From: Phaeodactylum tricornutum CCAP 1055/1
Lineage: Eukaryota; Bacillariophyta; Bacillariophyceae; Surirellales; Neidiaceae
Reading direction: 5' to 3'
Assembly (NCBI RefSeq): GCF_000150955.2
Contig: NC_011678.1
Coordinates: forward strand, 912,486-976,485
DNA length: 64,000 nucleotides
Of this stretch, positions 52,569-63,666 are shown in pieces (the first letter of the stretch is position 1; the number at the start of each line of letters is the position of its first letter). The position numbers and the translations under genes are program-made. The notes below the pieces were generated by a model, which ran no database searches, had not been told where the DNA came from, and saw nothing but the letters and a program-made list of their open reading frames with translations.

Positions 52569-55500
52569 ATGGTATCAATTCTTTCAACATGCTTGCTGAT
52601 GTATGCTCGAGGTAAGTACAACTCAATGAGAGGAACCGTCTGCAGTATGCTCTTTCTGCAGCATGAAGTACCAATGTTTACATGTCAATGTTACCAATGA
52701 GCTGATTTCTTGAATTGCTCTGCAGTCGTATCTTCAAGAATGTACGATTCCAATGGCCAATCCGGAGTGGTGAGTGCAATCATTGGTTGTAAGCTCTTAG
52801 CCCCCTTCATCCTATGTCCATTCTAACTGTGAATGCGGAAGAATTAGATATGTGTCCTAACATTGCTTTTTGAACGCCAGCAAACGACAGAACACCGTAG
52901 CCTTGATGGACTGGTAAATTGTACGAACTCAATACTTGACTTCACTTTAATTGATACCGGGGTTACTCCCTACGCGCTGTACACTCTTGGTGTGGACAAC
53001 CTAGCATCCGCTGTTGGTCCTTTCAACATTCGGGCAAATGTGGTTGACTCTGCCTGTACTGAAAGCGCTCGCATTCGCCTAGAAGGTGGGCCATTCCCGA
53101 ATCGCTGCGAGAACAACCTACCTTTTACGGCCTTCGGGGACCCATCCACCATGGATATAGAAGACGAAGCTGCTAACTATGTCAAGAGAGCAAGGAAAAT
53201 CCCTCCTGGAAGCTACACGATTAAAGCGACACCTTCGGCTGGTCCAGGATGTTCAAGCGGAAGCCAAGGAGATGAATTGGCAGTCACCTTCATCATTCCA
53301 GAGCCACTAGACTGTACAAACTCAATACTTGACTTCACTTTGATTGATACCGGGGTTACTCCCTACGCGCTGTACACTCTTGGTGTGGACAACCTAGCAT
53401 CCGCTGTTGGTCCTTTCAACATTCGGGCAAATGTGGTTGACTCTGCCTGTACTGAAAGCGCTCGCATTCGCCTAGAAGGTGGGCCATTCCCGAATCGCTG
53501 CGAGAACAACCTACCTTTTACGGCCTTCGGGGACCCATCCACCATGGATATAGAAGACGAAGCTGCCAACTATGTCAAGAGAGCAAGGAAAATCCCTCCT
53601 GGAAGCTACACGATTAAAGCGACACCTTCGACTGGTCCAGGATGTTCAAGCGGAAGCCAAGGAGATGAAGTGGCAGTCACCTTCATCGTTCCAGATCCGT
53701 CTACCAGTCCCTCGATGGGTCCCAGCGGCGTCATCACGTCGGATCCAACTGTCACCCCAAACGCGAGTCCATCGCAAGAGCCTAGCGTTGCTCCGTCTGA
53801 CCGTCCCTCGATGGGTCCCAGCGGCGTCATCACGTCGGATCCAACTGTCACCCCAAATGCGAGTCCATCGCAAGAGCCTAGCCTTGCTCCGTCTGACCGT
53901 CCCTCGATGGGTCCCAGCGGCGTCATCACGTCGGATCCAACTGTCACCCTAAATGTGAGTCCATCGCAAGAGCCTAGCGTTGCTCCGTCTGACCGTCCCT
54001 CGATGGGTCCCAGCGGCGTCATCACGTCGGATCCAACTGTCACCCCAAATGCAAGTCCATCGCAAGAGCCTAGCCTTGCTCCGTCTGACCGTCCCTCGAT
54101 GGGTCCCAGCGGCGTCATCACGTCGGATCCAACTGTCACCCCAAATGCGAGTCCATCGCAAGAGCCTAGCCTTGCTCCGTCTGACCGTCCCTCGATGGGT
54201 CCCAGCGGCGTCATCACGTCGGATCCAACTGTCACCCCAAATGCAAGTCCATCGCAAGAGCCTAGCCTTGCTCCGTCTGACCGTCCCTCGATGGGTCCCA
54301 GCGGCGTCATCACGTCGGATCCAACTGTCACCCCAAATGTGAGTCCATCGCAAGAGCCTAGCCTTGCTCCGTCTGACCGTCCCTCGATGGGTCCCAGCAA
54401 CGTCGACGTCTTCCCTTCAATGGCCCCAATGAATGTTGGAAACCCATTGGGGACAACACCCCTTCCTATATTTACACCAACGCGAGTACCAACAGGGTGT
54501 CCAGATACGCAGCTGTGTGGAGGCGAATGCCTTGAACTTTCTGATCGTTGCTGCTCTGACGGAACCAGATCTATTCCAGGAACAAATGGTGAATGCTCCT
54601 GTGGCATCGGTGACGATTCCTTTTGTATTGCTGGTAAAAAGTGCTGCAAAGAGACAAATGGCCTTGGAAAATGTCTCTTAGAAAACCAATGTTGCCCAGC
54701 GGATTGCCCAGGAGGCTCTTTCGAAAACTCCAAATGTTGTTTTGACGGAACATGTGTTGCCTCTGATGAGTGTTGCCCTGGCGAGGGATTTTGCGACATG
54801 CGCTGTGTAGCGGGCCTTCGCGAATGCTGTTTAGGGCGACCAATCCTCAATGTAACAAACAGGAACTTACAGTGCTGCGACGGTAAGCTTACACAGACAC
54901 CATGTGGAATATGCGGCGGCAGACAGTGCAGCTCCGGGGAGTGCGTTTCCGCTGGAGAGTGCTGCCCCGATGAGGGTCTGTGCGGGACGCGTTGTGTGGC
55001 GGATCTTCGCGAATGCTGTGAAGGACAGCCAATCCTCAATAGTACAAGCGCGAACTTCAAATGCTGTGATGGTGTGCGCACCCAGACAACGTGTGGTGTA
55101 TGTGGTGGTAAGCAGTGCAGCTCCGGCGAATGTATTTCCGTTGACGAGTGTTGCCCCAACGAAACGCGATGTGGGACACGGTGCGTTGCTGATATCCGTG
55201 AATGCTGCAATGGGTTACCAATCTTCAATATCTCAAGTGAGAATTACAAATGCTGTGATGGTGTGCGTACCCAGACGACATGTGGTGTGTGCGACGGCAG
55301 ACAGTGTCCGTCCGGCGAATGCGTAGCTGCCAACGAGTGTTGCCCCGACGAGACACGGTGCGGGACTCGCTGTGAACCAAATCTCCGCGAATGCTGCGGA
55401 GGGCTGCCAATCCTTAACAACACAAGTGAAAATTTCAGGTGTTGTGACGGCGTACGCACCCAAACAACATGTGGTGTATGCGATGCTAGAGAGTGTGGAT

Positions 55501-56945
55501 CGGGTGAATGTGTATCCGCTGACGAGTGTTGCCCCGAAGAGACTCGATGTGGGACGCGTTGTGAGCCAAACCTCCGTGAATGCTGTGATGGACGGCCCAT
55601 TTATAACACTACAGCAAACGACAACGAAGTATGCTGCAATGGTGTGCGTACACAGACTGCATGCGGTGAATGCAATCGTAGAGAGTGTACAACCGGCGAA
55701 TGCGTGTCTGCTGACGAGTGCTGCCCCAACGAAACACGGTGCGGTACGACTTGTGAACCGAATCTCCGTGAATGTTGCGAAGGACAGCCCATTTATAACA
55801 CTTCATCAAGTGAGAACTTGCTATGCTGTAATGGTGTACCTACCCAAACTTCATGTGGTGCATGCGGTGATCTGTGTGAGGAAAGCTGTGATGCACAGCT
55901 CCTGGAGTGCTGCGAAGGGCTACCAATCCTAAATAGTTCAGACGAGAACCTGAAGTGTTGCAATGGTTTACCTACTCGCACGCCGTGTGGCATATGTGGC
56001 GGAAGAAGGTGCAGGTCTGGTGAATGTGTTTCCGCTAATGAGTGTTGTCCCGACGAGACGCGGTGCGGGTCGAGTTGTGCGGCAAATCTCCGTGAATGCT
56101 GCGATGGGCAACCGATATTCAATGCTTCAAGTGTGAACTTGGTGTGCTGCAATGGTACACGCACTCAAACGCCGTGTGGCATATGTGGCGGAAGAAGGTG
56201 CAGCTCTGGTGAATGTGTATCCGCTAACGAGTGCTGTCCCGACGAGACGCGGTGCGGGTCGAGTTGTGTGGCAAATCTCCGTGAATGCTGCGATGGCCAA
56301 CCGATTTTCAATGCTTCAAGCGTCAACCTCCTGTGCTGCGATGGTACACGTACTCAAACGCCGTGTGGCATATGTGGCGGAAGAAGGTGCAGGTCTGGTG
56401 AATGTGTATCCGCTAACGAGTGTTGTCCCGACGAGACGCGGTGCGGATCGAGTTGTGCGGCAAATCTCCGTGAATGCTGCGATGGGCAACCGATATTCAA
56501 CGCTTCAAGTGTCAACCTCCTGTGCTGCAATGGTACACGCACTCAAACGCCGTGTGGCATATGTGGCGGAAGAAGGTGCAGGTCTGGTGAATGTGTATCC
56601 GCTAACGAGTGTTGTCCCGACGAGACGCGGTGCGGGTCGAGTTGTGCGGCAAATCTCCGTGAATGCTGCGATGGGCAACCGATATTCAATGCTTCAAGTG
56701 TGAACTTGGTATGCTGTGATGGTACACGTACTCAAACGCCGTGTGGCATATGTGGCGGAAGGAGCTGTAGGTCTGGTGAATGCGTTTCCGCCAACGAGTG
56801 TTGTCCCGACGAGACACGGTGCGGGTCGAGTTGTGTGGCAAATCTCCGTGAATGCTGCGATGGCCAACCAATATTCACGGCTTCAAGCGTCAACCTCCTG
56901 TGCTGCAATGGTGTGCGTACAGTCAGGTCGGACGGCGCGTGTTAG
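52569..56945 (+). CDS. Large secreted modular repeat protein, Cys-rich
   Basis: Protein of 1,383 residues from exons 52569-52611, 52726-52769 and 52881-56945; GT-AG introns of 114 and 111 nt. The two tiny exons encode a signal-peptide-like start (MVSILSTCLLMYAR). Residues about 40-172 and 173-301 are two nearly identical copies of a beta-rich domain (LIDTGV, FNIRANVVDSAC, ENNLPFTAFGD, IPPGSYTIKATP), related by pattern to repeats in bacterial and stramenopile secreted proteins. Next come seven copies plus a partial of a 32-residue unit (SMGPSGVITSDPTVTPN...) likely O-glycosylated. From about 560 to the end are some eleven modules of about 63 residues with CC-GxRTQTPCGICGG, SGEC, ECCPDETRCG, LRECC-GQPIxN; one is shortened. 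No membrane anchor. A cell-surface or adhesive role is inference. Confidence 0.8.
52914..53698 (+). repeat. Tandem duplication of a 393-bp coding unit
   Basis: Two copies of the beta-rich domain start near 52918 and 53311. They are almost identical at DNA level (differences include gct/act near 53235 and 53629 and ttg/gtg near the end), so the duplication is recent or homogenised. Confidence 0.9.
53710..54400 (+). repeat. 96-bp coding minisatellite
   Basis: Units begin with CTCGATGGGTCCCAGC at 53710, 53806, 53902, 53998, 54094, 54190, 54286 and a diverging 54382. The period is exactly 96 bases (32 codons), so changes in copy number keep the frame. Confidence 0.93.
54840..56930 (+). repeat. 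Cys-rich module array, about 189-bp period
   Basis: About eleven modules of about 63 codons. The early ones have diverged in sequence, while those from about 55,960 onward are nearly identical in DNA, pointing to recent expansion at the telomere-proximal end. One module near 55,840-55,950 has lost about 20 codons. Confidence 0.85.
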
Positions 56946-57320
56946 GGCTAGTCTAAGGGGAGGGAGATCCCAGAGTAGTATACACATACATGGTGTACAA
57001 ATTTTAGCCAAAAACTGTCACTAAGTAATCCCTAAGGGCAGGAAGATCCCAGAGAACTAGGGGTATACCTAGCTGTATACAATTTATCCAAAAACTATTT
57101 CTAAGTAATTGCTCCGGGATCTTAAAGTTCGTTTGTCTTTTGCATAGGTAACTGCTCCGGGATCTTCAGGTTGGTGTGTCTTTTGCATAGATAATTGCTC
57201 CTGGATCTTCAACATAGTTTGTCTTTTAAATAAGTAATTGCTCTGGGATCTTCAACATGGTTTGTCTCTTGCTTAAGTAATTCTCTTGGATTGGTGATAA
57301 ATCTACTTTTCCACCTAACA
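56946..57320 (+). repeat. Subtelomeric repeat start with 43-bp minisatellite
   Basis: Directly after the stop of the Cys-rich gene, a CTAAGGGGAGGGAGATCCC sequence begins, then a related CCCTAAGGGCAGGAAGATCC copy at about 57029. From about 57100 to 57290 there are four to five units of 43 bases sharing TAACTGCTCCGGGATCTTCA and TTTGTCTTTTGCA. The block 57029-57230 recurs at about 60832-61040. Confidence 0.85.
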
Positions 57321-57439
57321 GACTCATCCTAAATCCATGTCAGACCAGTATTGACCATATAGAGACTCCAAAGTGACGGACAAACGGATAAGATAACGTC
57401 GGGCAGACAAGAGAAGATCCATAACCCTAACCGAAATTG

Positions 57440-58177
57440 AATTTTGTTAGACCAAGTTGGTGGACCGCTTAATTGCTTGCGTAATGTCGCTTCGGACAAC
57501 CACTGTGGAGACGGGTTGGACGGACGTGCTGATCCGGACGTGTACCCAGACTCAGACGACTTCATAAGAGTTGTCTCCGGTATGACGTCAAGCAAACAAA
57601 AGTCAGCGTTGACTCCTGAGGTTTTGTCGCGGCGATGGAACATCGGCCTGGAATTGGCCAAATGGACTCTGCAGGTAACAATGCAGAAAGGTGTGAGAAC
57701 AGTGTTGCATCCTCTTACCCGAAGGTACTGGACCCGGCAGTCCCATCTGCGTTTCCCTACCATTTGTTTTAAGGTTTACACGGATACCATGTTTTCCTCC
57801 GTTACATCCATTTGTCAGTACAAATGTGCCCAGGTTTTCACAACAAACACTGCCTATTCGCGCATTTACCCGCTGCAATCCAAGCAGCATGCCCCGGATG
57901 TCCTCATGAAATGGATCCAGGACGTTGGGGTAATGAGTGACCTTGTTTATGATGGGTCTAAAGAGCAGGGAGGTGGCAAGCATTGGCGTGAGATTGAACG
58001 ACGCCATCACATACAACGGCATGTAACGGAACCACACAGTCAGTGGCAGAATCGAGATGATGGGGAAATCCGAGAAACTAAGAAATCTGTTCGCCACCGT
58101 TTGCAAGCATCCCGAGCACCAAAGCGACATTGGTGCTTCTGTACGGAATGGGTGTCGGCCGTCCGACGGTTGACAGC
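57440..58177 (+). mobile_element. CoDi-type Ty1/copia retrotransposon fragment (integrase)
   Basis: An open frame from 57444 encodes a GAG-pre-integrase-like region (LTPEVLSRRWNIGLELAKWTL) followed by an integrase core: FKVYTDTMFS with the first Asp, DLVYDGSKEQ with the second, and TEPHSQWQNR near where the catalytic Glu should follow. The expected A-E-G step reads D-D-G, so the core is probably dead. No reverse transcriptase, RNase H or LTR pair is seen. The frame runs into a CCTAAGGGGAGGGG subtelomeric repeat at about 58178, which marks the truncation point. Known diatom CoDi elements have this domain order. Confidence 0.8.
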
Positions 58178-58990
58178 CCTAAGGGGAGGGGTATCCCAGA
58201 GTAGTAACTATGTACCTCGCTGTATAAAATTTATCCAAAAACACTTCCTAAGTAATTCCTCTGGGATAGCAGGGTTTCCCTCTGGGATGTCTAAGTAATC
58301 CCTCTGGGATAGCAGGGTTTTGCTCTGAGATATCAGGGTTTCTCTCTGGGATATCAAATACGGTTAAAGCCACTACTCTGGGATACCTAACTTGCTGATG
58401 TCCGGCATACAGCCTTCACAGTCAGCTGTTCTTCCGCGAATTGTTTGTGTCGTGTATTTCCTCTGGGATATCATATCCTTCCTCTGGGATATCACCTATT
58501 CCCTCTGGGATATCAAATAGGGTTAGAGCTACTCCTCCGGGATACCTAACTTGCTGACATCCGGCACACAGCTTTCACATTCACAGTCAGCTGTTCTTCC
58601 GCAAATTGTTTGTGTTGTGTATTCCCTCTGGGATATCATATCCTTCCTCTGGGATATCATGTATTCCCTCTGGGATATCAAATAGGGTTAGAGCTACTGC
58701 TCTGGGATACCTAACCTGCGGACGTCGGGCATACAGCTTTCTGTTGTTCTTTGCGAATTGCGTTTGCGTCAGCACGTTGTGTGGCTTTGTCGGCCATACG
58801 TACAGCCGTTTTCTGACTCTGGAGTACAAAACTTGCTGCCAATACACAGCTTCTACAGGATTTTTCGTCGAATTTTTCTATACTGTTTACACGGACGGCA
58901 TCATGCTTGCAGCTACGATGCAGCATGAGAATTCCATCGACCGCGGACATCTTTTGCGGGTATACCTGACTACCACCGGACAAAACTAGT
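58178..58990 (+). repeat. Subtelomeric GGGATATC array with 165-bp higher-order repeat
   Basis: Dozens of CTCTGGGATATC / CTCTGGGATAGC units of about 20-25 bases, organised in part into a longer unit of about 165 bases (start of matching text at 58461 and again at 58626). Each longer unit ends with CTAACTTGCTGACGTCCGGC, a TTCACAGTCAGCTGTTCTTC stretch and GTTTGTGT. The same ends appear in the units farther right. Confidence 0.85.
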
Positions 58991-59410
58991 GATGATGTAG
59001 GTTGCTGATTTGGAGCGAAATTCGGAGCGTTTTATGAAATCTGGTACTTCATTTGCAACAGACTCGCCCGCTGCTGTGTGACTTCCCGGAAGGGGGAAGA
59101 CGATGTAAAGTCCTTCCACAAGAGTTTTCGGGAGCAGGTGAAAGCGGCGCACCGGGAGCAGGATATTGGCAGTGGTTCGAAGAAGCGCTAAAGCAAGAAT
59201 TAGACGCCTCGTAGGACAATCAGGAAAGAGAGCAAACAAAACAAGCGACGGTCGAGCAAGAAGCAAACGACGTACCAAATCGAGCGATACGAAACAGTTG
59301 CGTTGGCCCTATTGACAGCCTGGGCTCTATAGAAATAACATCAAGTAGTCTTCTTTAAAATCAGAATTTGTTACGCTTTCTCAATTTGCTTGTAGTATCT
59401 GTAGACATTC
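58985..59410 (+). repeat. Subtelomeric 1.2-kb family, copy 1 (right part)
   Basis: This block is repeated at about 59845-60260 and 61490-61920. It includes a degenerate coding remnant whose conserved frame reads GEDDVKSFHKSFREQVKAAH before a stop. The following text ends with a conserved TTGTTACGCTTTCTC stretch. Confidence 0.75.
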
Positions 59411-59417
59411 TAAACAC

Positions 59418-60590
59418 TAAGGAAAAGGAGATCCCTGTGTAGTAAATTTATTCATGAATGCATATTTTATCTTTACACAGGGATTCATTTTTTACTTAAC
59501 GCATACCACTGGGATCCAAAAAATTCCCACTGAGATTCAAAAGGGTGAAAATACTCCACAGGGATACCTAACTTGCTGACGTCTGGCAAACAGCTTTCAC
59601 AGTCGGTCGTTCTTCCGTAAGTCGTGTCTGCGTTTTGTGTTGCTTACGTACAACTGTGAACAGTCAGTGTCGGCCAAAATGGACTTGCTGTTTATACAGC
59701 TTCTAGCTAGTAGAGAATTTTTCTTTCTTCAAATTTTACAACAGAAACACTCACGGCACCATGTGTGCATCTACAATGCAGCACGCAAACAGCATTGACC
59801 GCGGATATTTTTTGCGGATAGGGTAGGCTAACACCAGATGAGACTGGTGATCATGCAGTGTGGTGATTTGGAGTGTAATTCGGAGCGTTTTACGAAATCT
59901 GGTGCTTATTTCGCGACGGACCCGCCCGCTCTTTTGTTGCTCCCCGGAATGGGGAAGACGATTTCAAATCGTTCTACAAGAAAATCCAGGAGCAGGTGAG
60001 AGCTGCGCACCAGGAGCGGCAGAATTTCGAAGAAGCGCTAAAGCAAGAACTAGCCGCCTTGTAGGGCAAACAGGAAGGAGAACAAACGAAAGGAGCGACG
60101 GTCGAGCAAAATGCAAACGACGTCCCAAATCGAGCAATACGAAACAGTTGCGCTGGCCATATTGACAGCCTGGGCTCTATAGGAATAACATCAAGTGGTC
60201 TTCTTTAAAACTAGACTTTGTTACGCTTTCTCAGTTTGCTTGTAGTATCTATAGCTGCTCTATACACATGTTGTTTGCATTATGTTTGATGATTATTCTA
60301 TCTTCTATTTCTATTGTGGTTTCTATTTGGTGATACTTGTTCAGCCCCATATACTGACTGCATCTGCATCTTTCTTCATCCCTTGCATCATGGGTAGGGA
60401 AAGGGTCATGCGCGACAGACAACAGCACTCACAGGCTACAATAGCCAAGCAAGGTTTCCTTCCGTCACAGATAGAGTGACCCAATACAACTGCTTTTTTG
60501 CCAACACCAGCTTTGGTCAAATGAAACACTGGCAAGCCCCTTGCAACCGGAAAGATATCTGCCAACAGTTCCCGCAATTTTCATTTATCC
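59418..60590 (+). repeat. Subtelomeric 1.2-kb family, copy 2
   Basis: Begins CTAAGGAAAAGGAGATCCC, passes through CACTGGGATCC/CCCACTGAGATTC variants, the CTAACTTGCTGACGTCTGGC segment and the coding remnant (best preserved here, about 59920-60064), and ends with a segment containing TTGATGATTATTCTATC and TACAATAGCCAAGCAAGG that is also in the last copy (about 61940-62150). Confidence 0.8.
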
Positions 60591-60591
60591 T

Positions 60592-60831
60592 AAGGAAAAG
60601 GAGATCCCTGTGTAGTAACCTTATACATGAATGTATATTTTATCTTTACACAGGGATTCATTTTTTACTTAACGCATCCCACTGGGATCCAAAAAATTCC
60701 CACTGAGATTCAAAAAGGGTGAAAGTTACTCCACAGGGATAACTAACTTGCTGATGTCTGGCGAACAACTTTCACAGTCGGTCGTTCTTCCGTAAGTCGT
60801 GTCTGCGTTTTGTGTTTCTTACGTTAGGGAA
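60592..60831 (+). repeat. Subtelomeric 1.2-kb family, truncated copy
   Basis: Closely repeats the first ~230 bases of copy 2 (59418-59650), then breaks off at about 60830 into the CCCTAAGGGCAGG-type repeat. Confidence 0.85.
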
Positions 60832-61042
60832 CCCTAAGGGCAGGAAGATCCCAGAGAAGCAGGGGTATACCTAGCTGTATACAATTTATCCAAAAACTAT
60901 TTCTAAGTAATTGCTCCGGGATCTTAAAGTTGGTTTGTCGTTTGCGTAGGTAACTGCTCCGGGATCTTCAAGTTGGTTTGTCTTTTGCGTAGGTAACTCC
61001 TCCGGGATCTTCAAGTTGGTTTGTCGTTTGCATAGGTAACTG
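60832..61042 (+). repeat. Second 43-bp minisatellite block
   Basis: Near-identical to 57029-57230: GGGGTATACCTAGCTGTATA, TTATCCAAAAACTATTTC, then three to four 43-base units with CTCCGGGATCTTCAAGTTGG. The last unit is cut by CCTAAGGGGAGGGAGAACC. Confidence 0.9.
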
Positions 61043-61060
61043 CTCCTAAGGGGAGGGAGA

Positions 61061-62225
61061 ACCTTAAGGAAAATGATATCCGGGTGTTGTAAAAATCGAC
61101 ATGAATGTATATTTTATCTTTACACTGGGATATCAGATTTTATATAAGTAATTGCACTGGGATATCAACAAATTGCACTGAGATATCAAATAGGGTTATA
61201 GTTACTGCACAGGGATACCTAACTTGCTGACGTCTGGCAAACAGCTTTCACAGTCAGTTGTTCTTCCGCAAATTGCGTTTGTGTTTTGCGTTGCTTACGT
61301 ACAACCGTATTCTGACACTCATTGTCAGCCGAATTGGACTTGCCGTCGCTAAAGCTACGAGCAGATGAAATTCTCGTCAAACTTCGTCAATTTTTACAAC
61401 AGGAACACTCACGGCACCCTGTTTGCATCTGCAATGTAGCAAGCAAACAGCATCGATCGCGGATCTTTTTTGCGGATAGGGTAGGCTAACACCAGAGAAG
61501 ACTGGTGATCATGCAGTGTGGTGATTTGGAGTGTAATTCGGAGCGTTTTACGAAATCTGGTGCTTCATTCGCGACAGACCCGCCCGCTCTTGTGCTGCTC
61601 CCCGGAATGGGGAAGACAATGTCAAATTGTTCTACAAGGAAATCCAGGAGCAGGTGAAAGCTGCGCACCGGGAGTGGGATATTGGAAGTGGTTCGAAAAA
61701 GCGCTAAAGCAGGGATTAGCGGCCTCGTAGGACAATCAAGAAAGAGAGCAAACGAAACAAGCAAGGGTCAATCAAGACGCAAACATAGTCCCAAATCGAG
61801 CAATAGAAAACAGTTGCGCTGGCTCTGTTGACAGACTGGGCTCTTTGGGAACATTAACAACTAGTCCTTTTTAAAATTAGAATTTGTTACGCTTTCTTTG
61901 TTTGCTTGTAGTATCTATAGCTGCTCTATACACATGTTGGTTGCATTTTGTTTGATGATTATTTTATCTTCTATTTCTATTGTGGGTTCTATTTGGTGTT
62001 ACTTGTTCAGCCCCATATACTGACTGCATTTGCAACTTTCTTCATCACTTGCATCATGGGTAGGGAAAGGGTCATGTGCGACGGACAACAGCACTCACAG
62101 GCTACAATAGCCAAGCAAGGTTTCCTTCCGTCACAGGTAGAGTGACCCAATTTGACTGCTTTTTGGCCAAATGAAACACTGACAAGCCCCTTGCTACCGG
62201 AAATGATACCTACCAACACTTCCCG
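61061..62225 (+). repeat. Subtelomeric 1.2-kb family, last copy
   Basis: Begins CCTTAAGGAAAATGATATCC, then GGGATATC variants, CTAACTTGCTGACGTCTGGC with a TCACAGTCA, the coding remnant (about 61600-61692, frame ending ...GSGSKKR-stop) and the TTGATGATTATTTTATC segment shared with copy 2. Confidence 0.8.
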
Positions 62226-63666
62226 CAATTTTCATTTGTCCAATGCGGCTTCAGCTTCAATTCCAACTTCGGTTCTCTCCGTCACGATTGCAGCAAGGCA
62301 TTTTTCATTGTCCACAATATTGCGGCATTTGTCGGCCCCAAATGACATGCTTTTGTTGTGCATTGTGACAGCATAGTGGGTAACTGCGGCCAACAAAAGG
62401 TTTTATTTGATCCAGGTCGACGGATGCTGTTTGGCCGTTGTCGTTGTTGTCGTCGAAGTTGTCGTTGCTGTTCTTGTTGTCACTGCAGACAGCACCAACA
62501 CAGCCAATACCAATCAACGCCAAAACAGACGCAGGCAATGGCTTCGCAGCTGGAGCAAGTTGACTACGGTTCCCGTACTTGGTATCTTTAGGACGCGGTT
62601 TCTGTTATACCATCATCTTCTGTTCTGACCATTGCAACTGCCTGTTCTGACCATTGCAACTGCGGCACAGCCTAGCCTCTCCAGCAGTTTCCATGAAAAA
62701 GCTTGCGGGCAAAACGGCTCGTTCGTGATTTTGTTAGAATTGTGTGTGTAGCACACGAGAAACTTCGGCATGTCACCAGATGACGCAGACGGTGCGTGTG
62801 GCATCCGTCGCTACTTTCCTTTGTCTGTGCAACTATGGAAGCCACTTGTTGGTTCTAGTAACATGTAAAGGATAACTACTCTAAGAAATACTGCGGGAGC
62901 TCTTTTCCCACTTCTAGTTGTATTTTTTGGAAAAGAGCATCTCGTAGGGCACTAACAGGCCAACAATTGTTCTACGGATAGCATACTTATATTTGCTTAT
63001 GAGACAAACTTTGTTCATTCTTGATGAGCAGACCGCTTTATTTGCGGTGTTTTGGCCTGATTTCCGCAAATAACCGCAAATAAAGTTTCAAAATCACCAC
63101 ATACTAAAGTACAAAGTTAACTGCAACTTAGCTTCATTCATGTTGTCACGGTATAGTACCATGCGACATGTCTCCTAGTGATGTCCGTCCTCTAGACGTC
63201 AACACGGTGAACGGCGGTTGGAGTGTTCATAAGGGAGAAGTGAGTCGTATGGAAGTTAACTCGGTCTTATTGCATGAAATTCCTAGATACAATGATGTAT
63301 CGTGCGTTGGAGAGAACGCGACTGAACATGTCGCGTTCTGACAGTGGCAACGGAGTGGGACTGACAATACTTATTGCCTGACTAACGGATGTAAATGGAT
63401 GCGCTCCATTTCCCGCGGCATGCATGTTTTTATGAAAGGTATTTCCGGTTCCACTATAAGTATATGTGAGCGCGCGTCATGGTATAAGGATACTATGATG
63501 GAAGAAAGATATTTGTGTACGTTTGAGTTTGTTCCTCAGGTTTTGTTGTATCTCGGCAAATCGGAGGAGCAACAAGAATTAGTTTATAGCACTAATTCTT
63601 CAATCTTTGTTTTATAAGTTCTTTGATCCGCATTGCTAGTTTACGCATAGGTCCTCGTATCCGCTG
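62226..63666. other. Telomere-proximal unique sequence with small repeats
   Basis: No gene supported. It holds a GTTGTCGTTGTTGTCGTCG-type trinucleotide-rich stretch at about 62435-62490, a tandem 21-base duplication (TTCTGACCATTGCAACTGC) at about 62620-62660, and a hairpin made of CTTTATTTGCGGT at 63036-63048 and its inverse ACCGCAAATAAAG at 63073-63085. The hairpin shares its TTTGCGGTGTTTTGG text with the MITE-like element near 50,160, so it may be a relic of that family. Confidence 0.55.

Noticed and set aside
53606-55228. Long minus-strand open frame (540 codons) with repeats
   Set aside because: It is the mirror of the tandem repeats in the Cys-rich gene: a period divisible by three keeps the opposite strand open too. 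It has no good start and its composition follows from the coding strand.
57100-61040. Regularly spaced repeats that could be taken for a CRISPR-like array
   Set aside because: Units are contiguous 43-bp degenerate tandem repeats without unique spacers, in a eukaryotic subtelomere.
62435-62490. GTTGTC-rich stretch read as a Cys/Val-rich protein
   Set aside because: It is a simple trinucleotide repeat; the frames lack a start with a signal peptide and end soon after.
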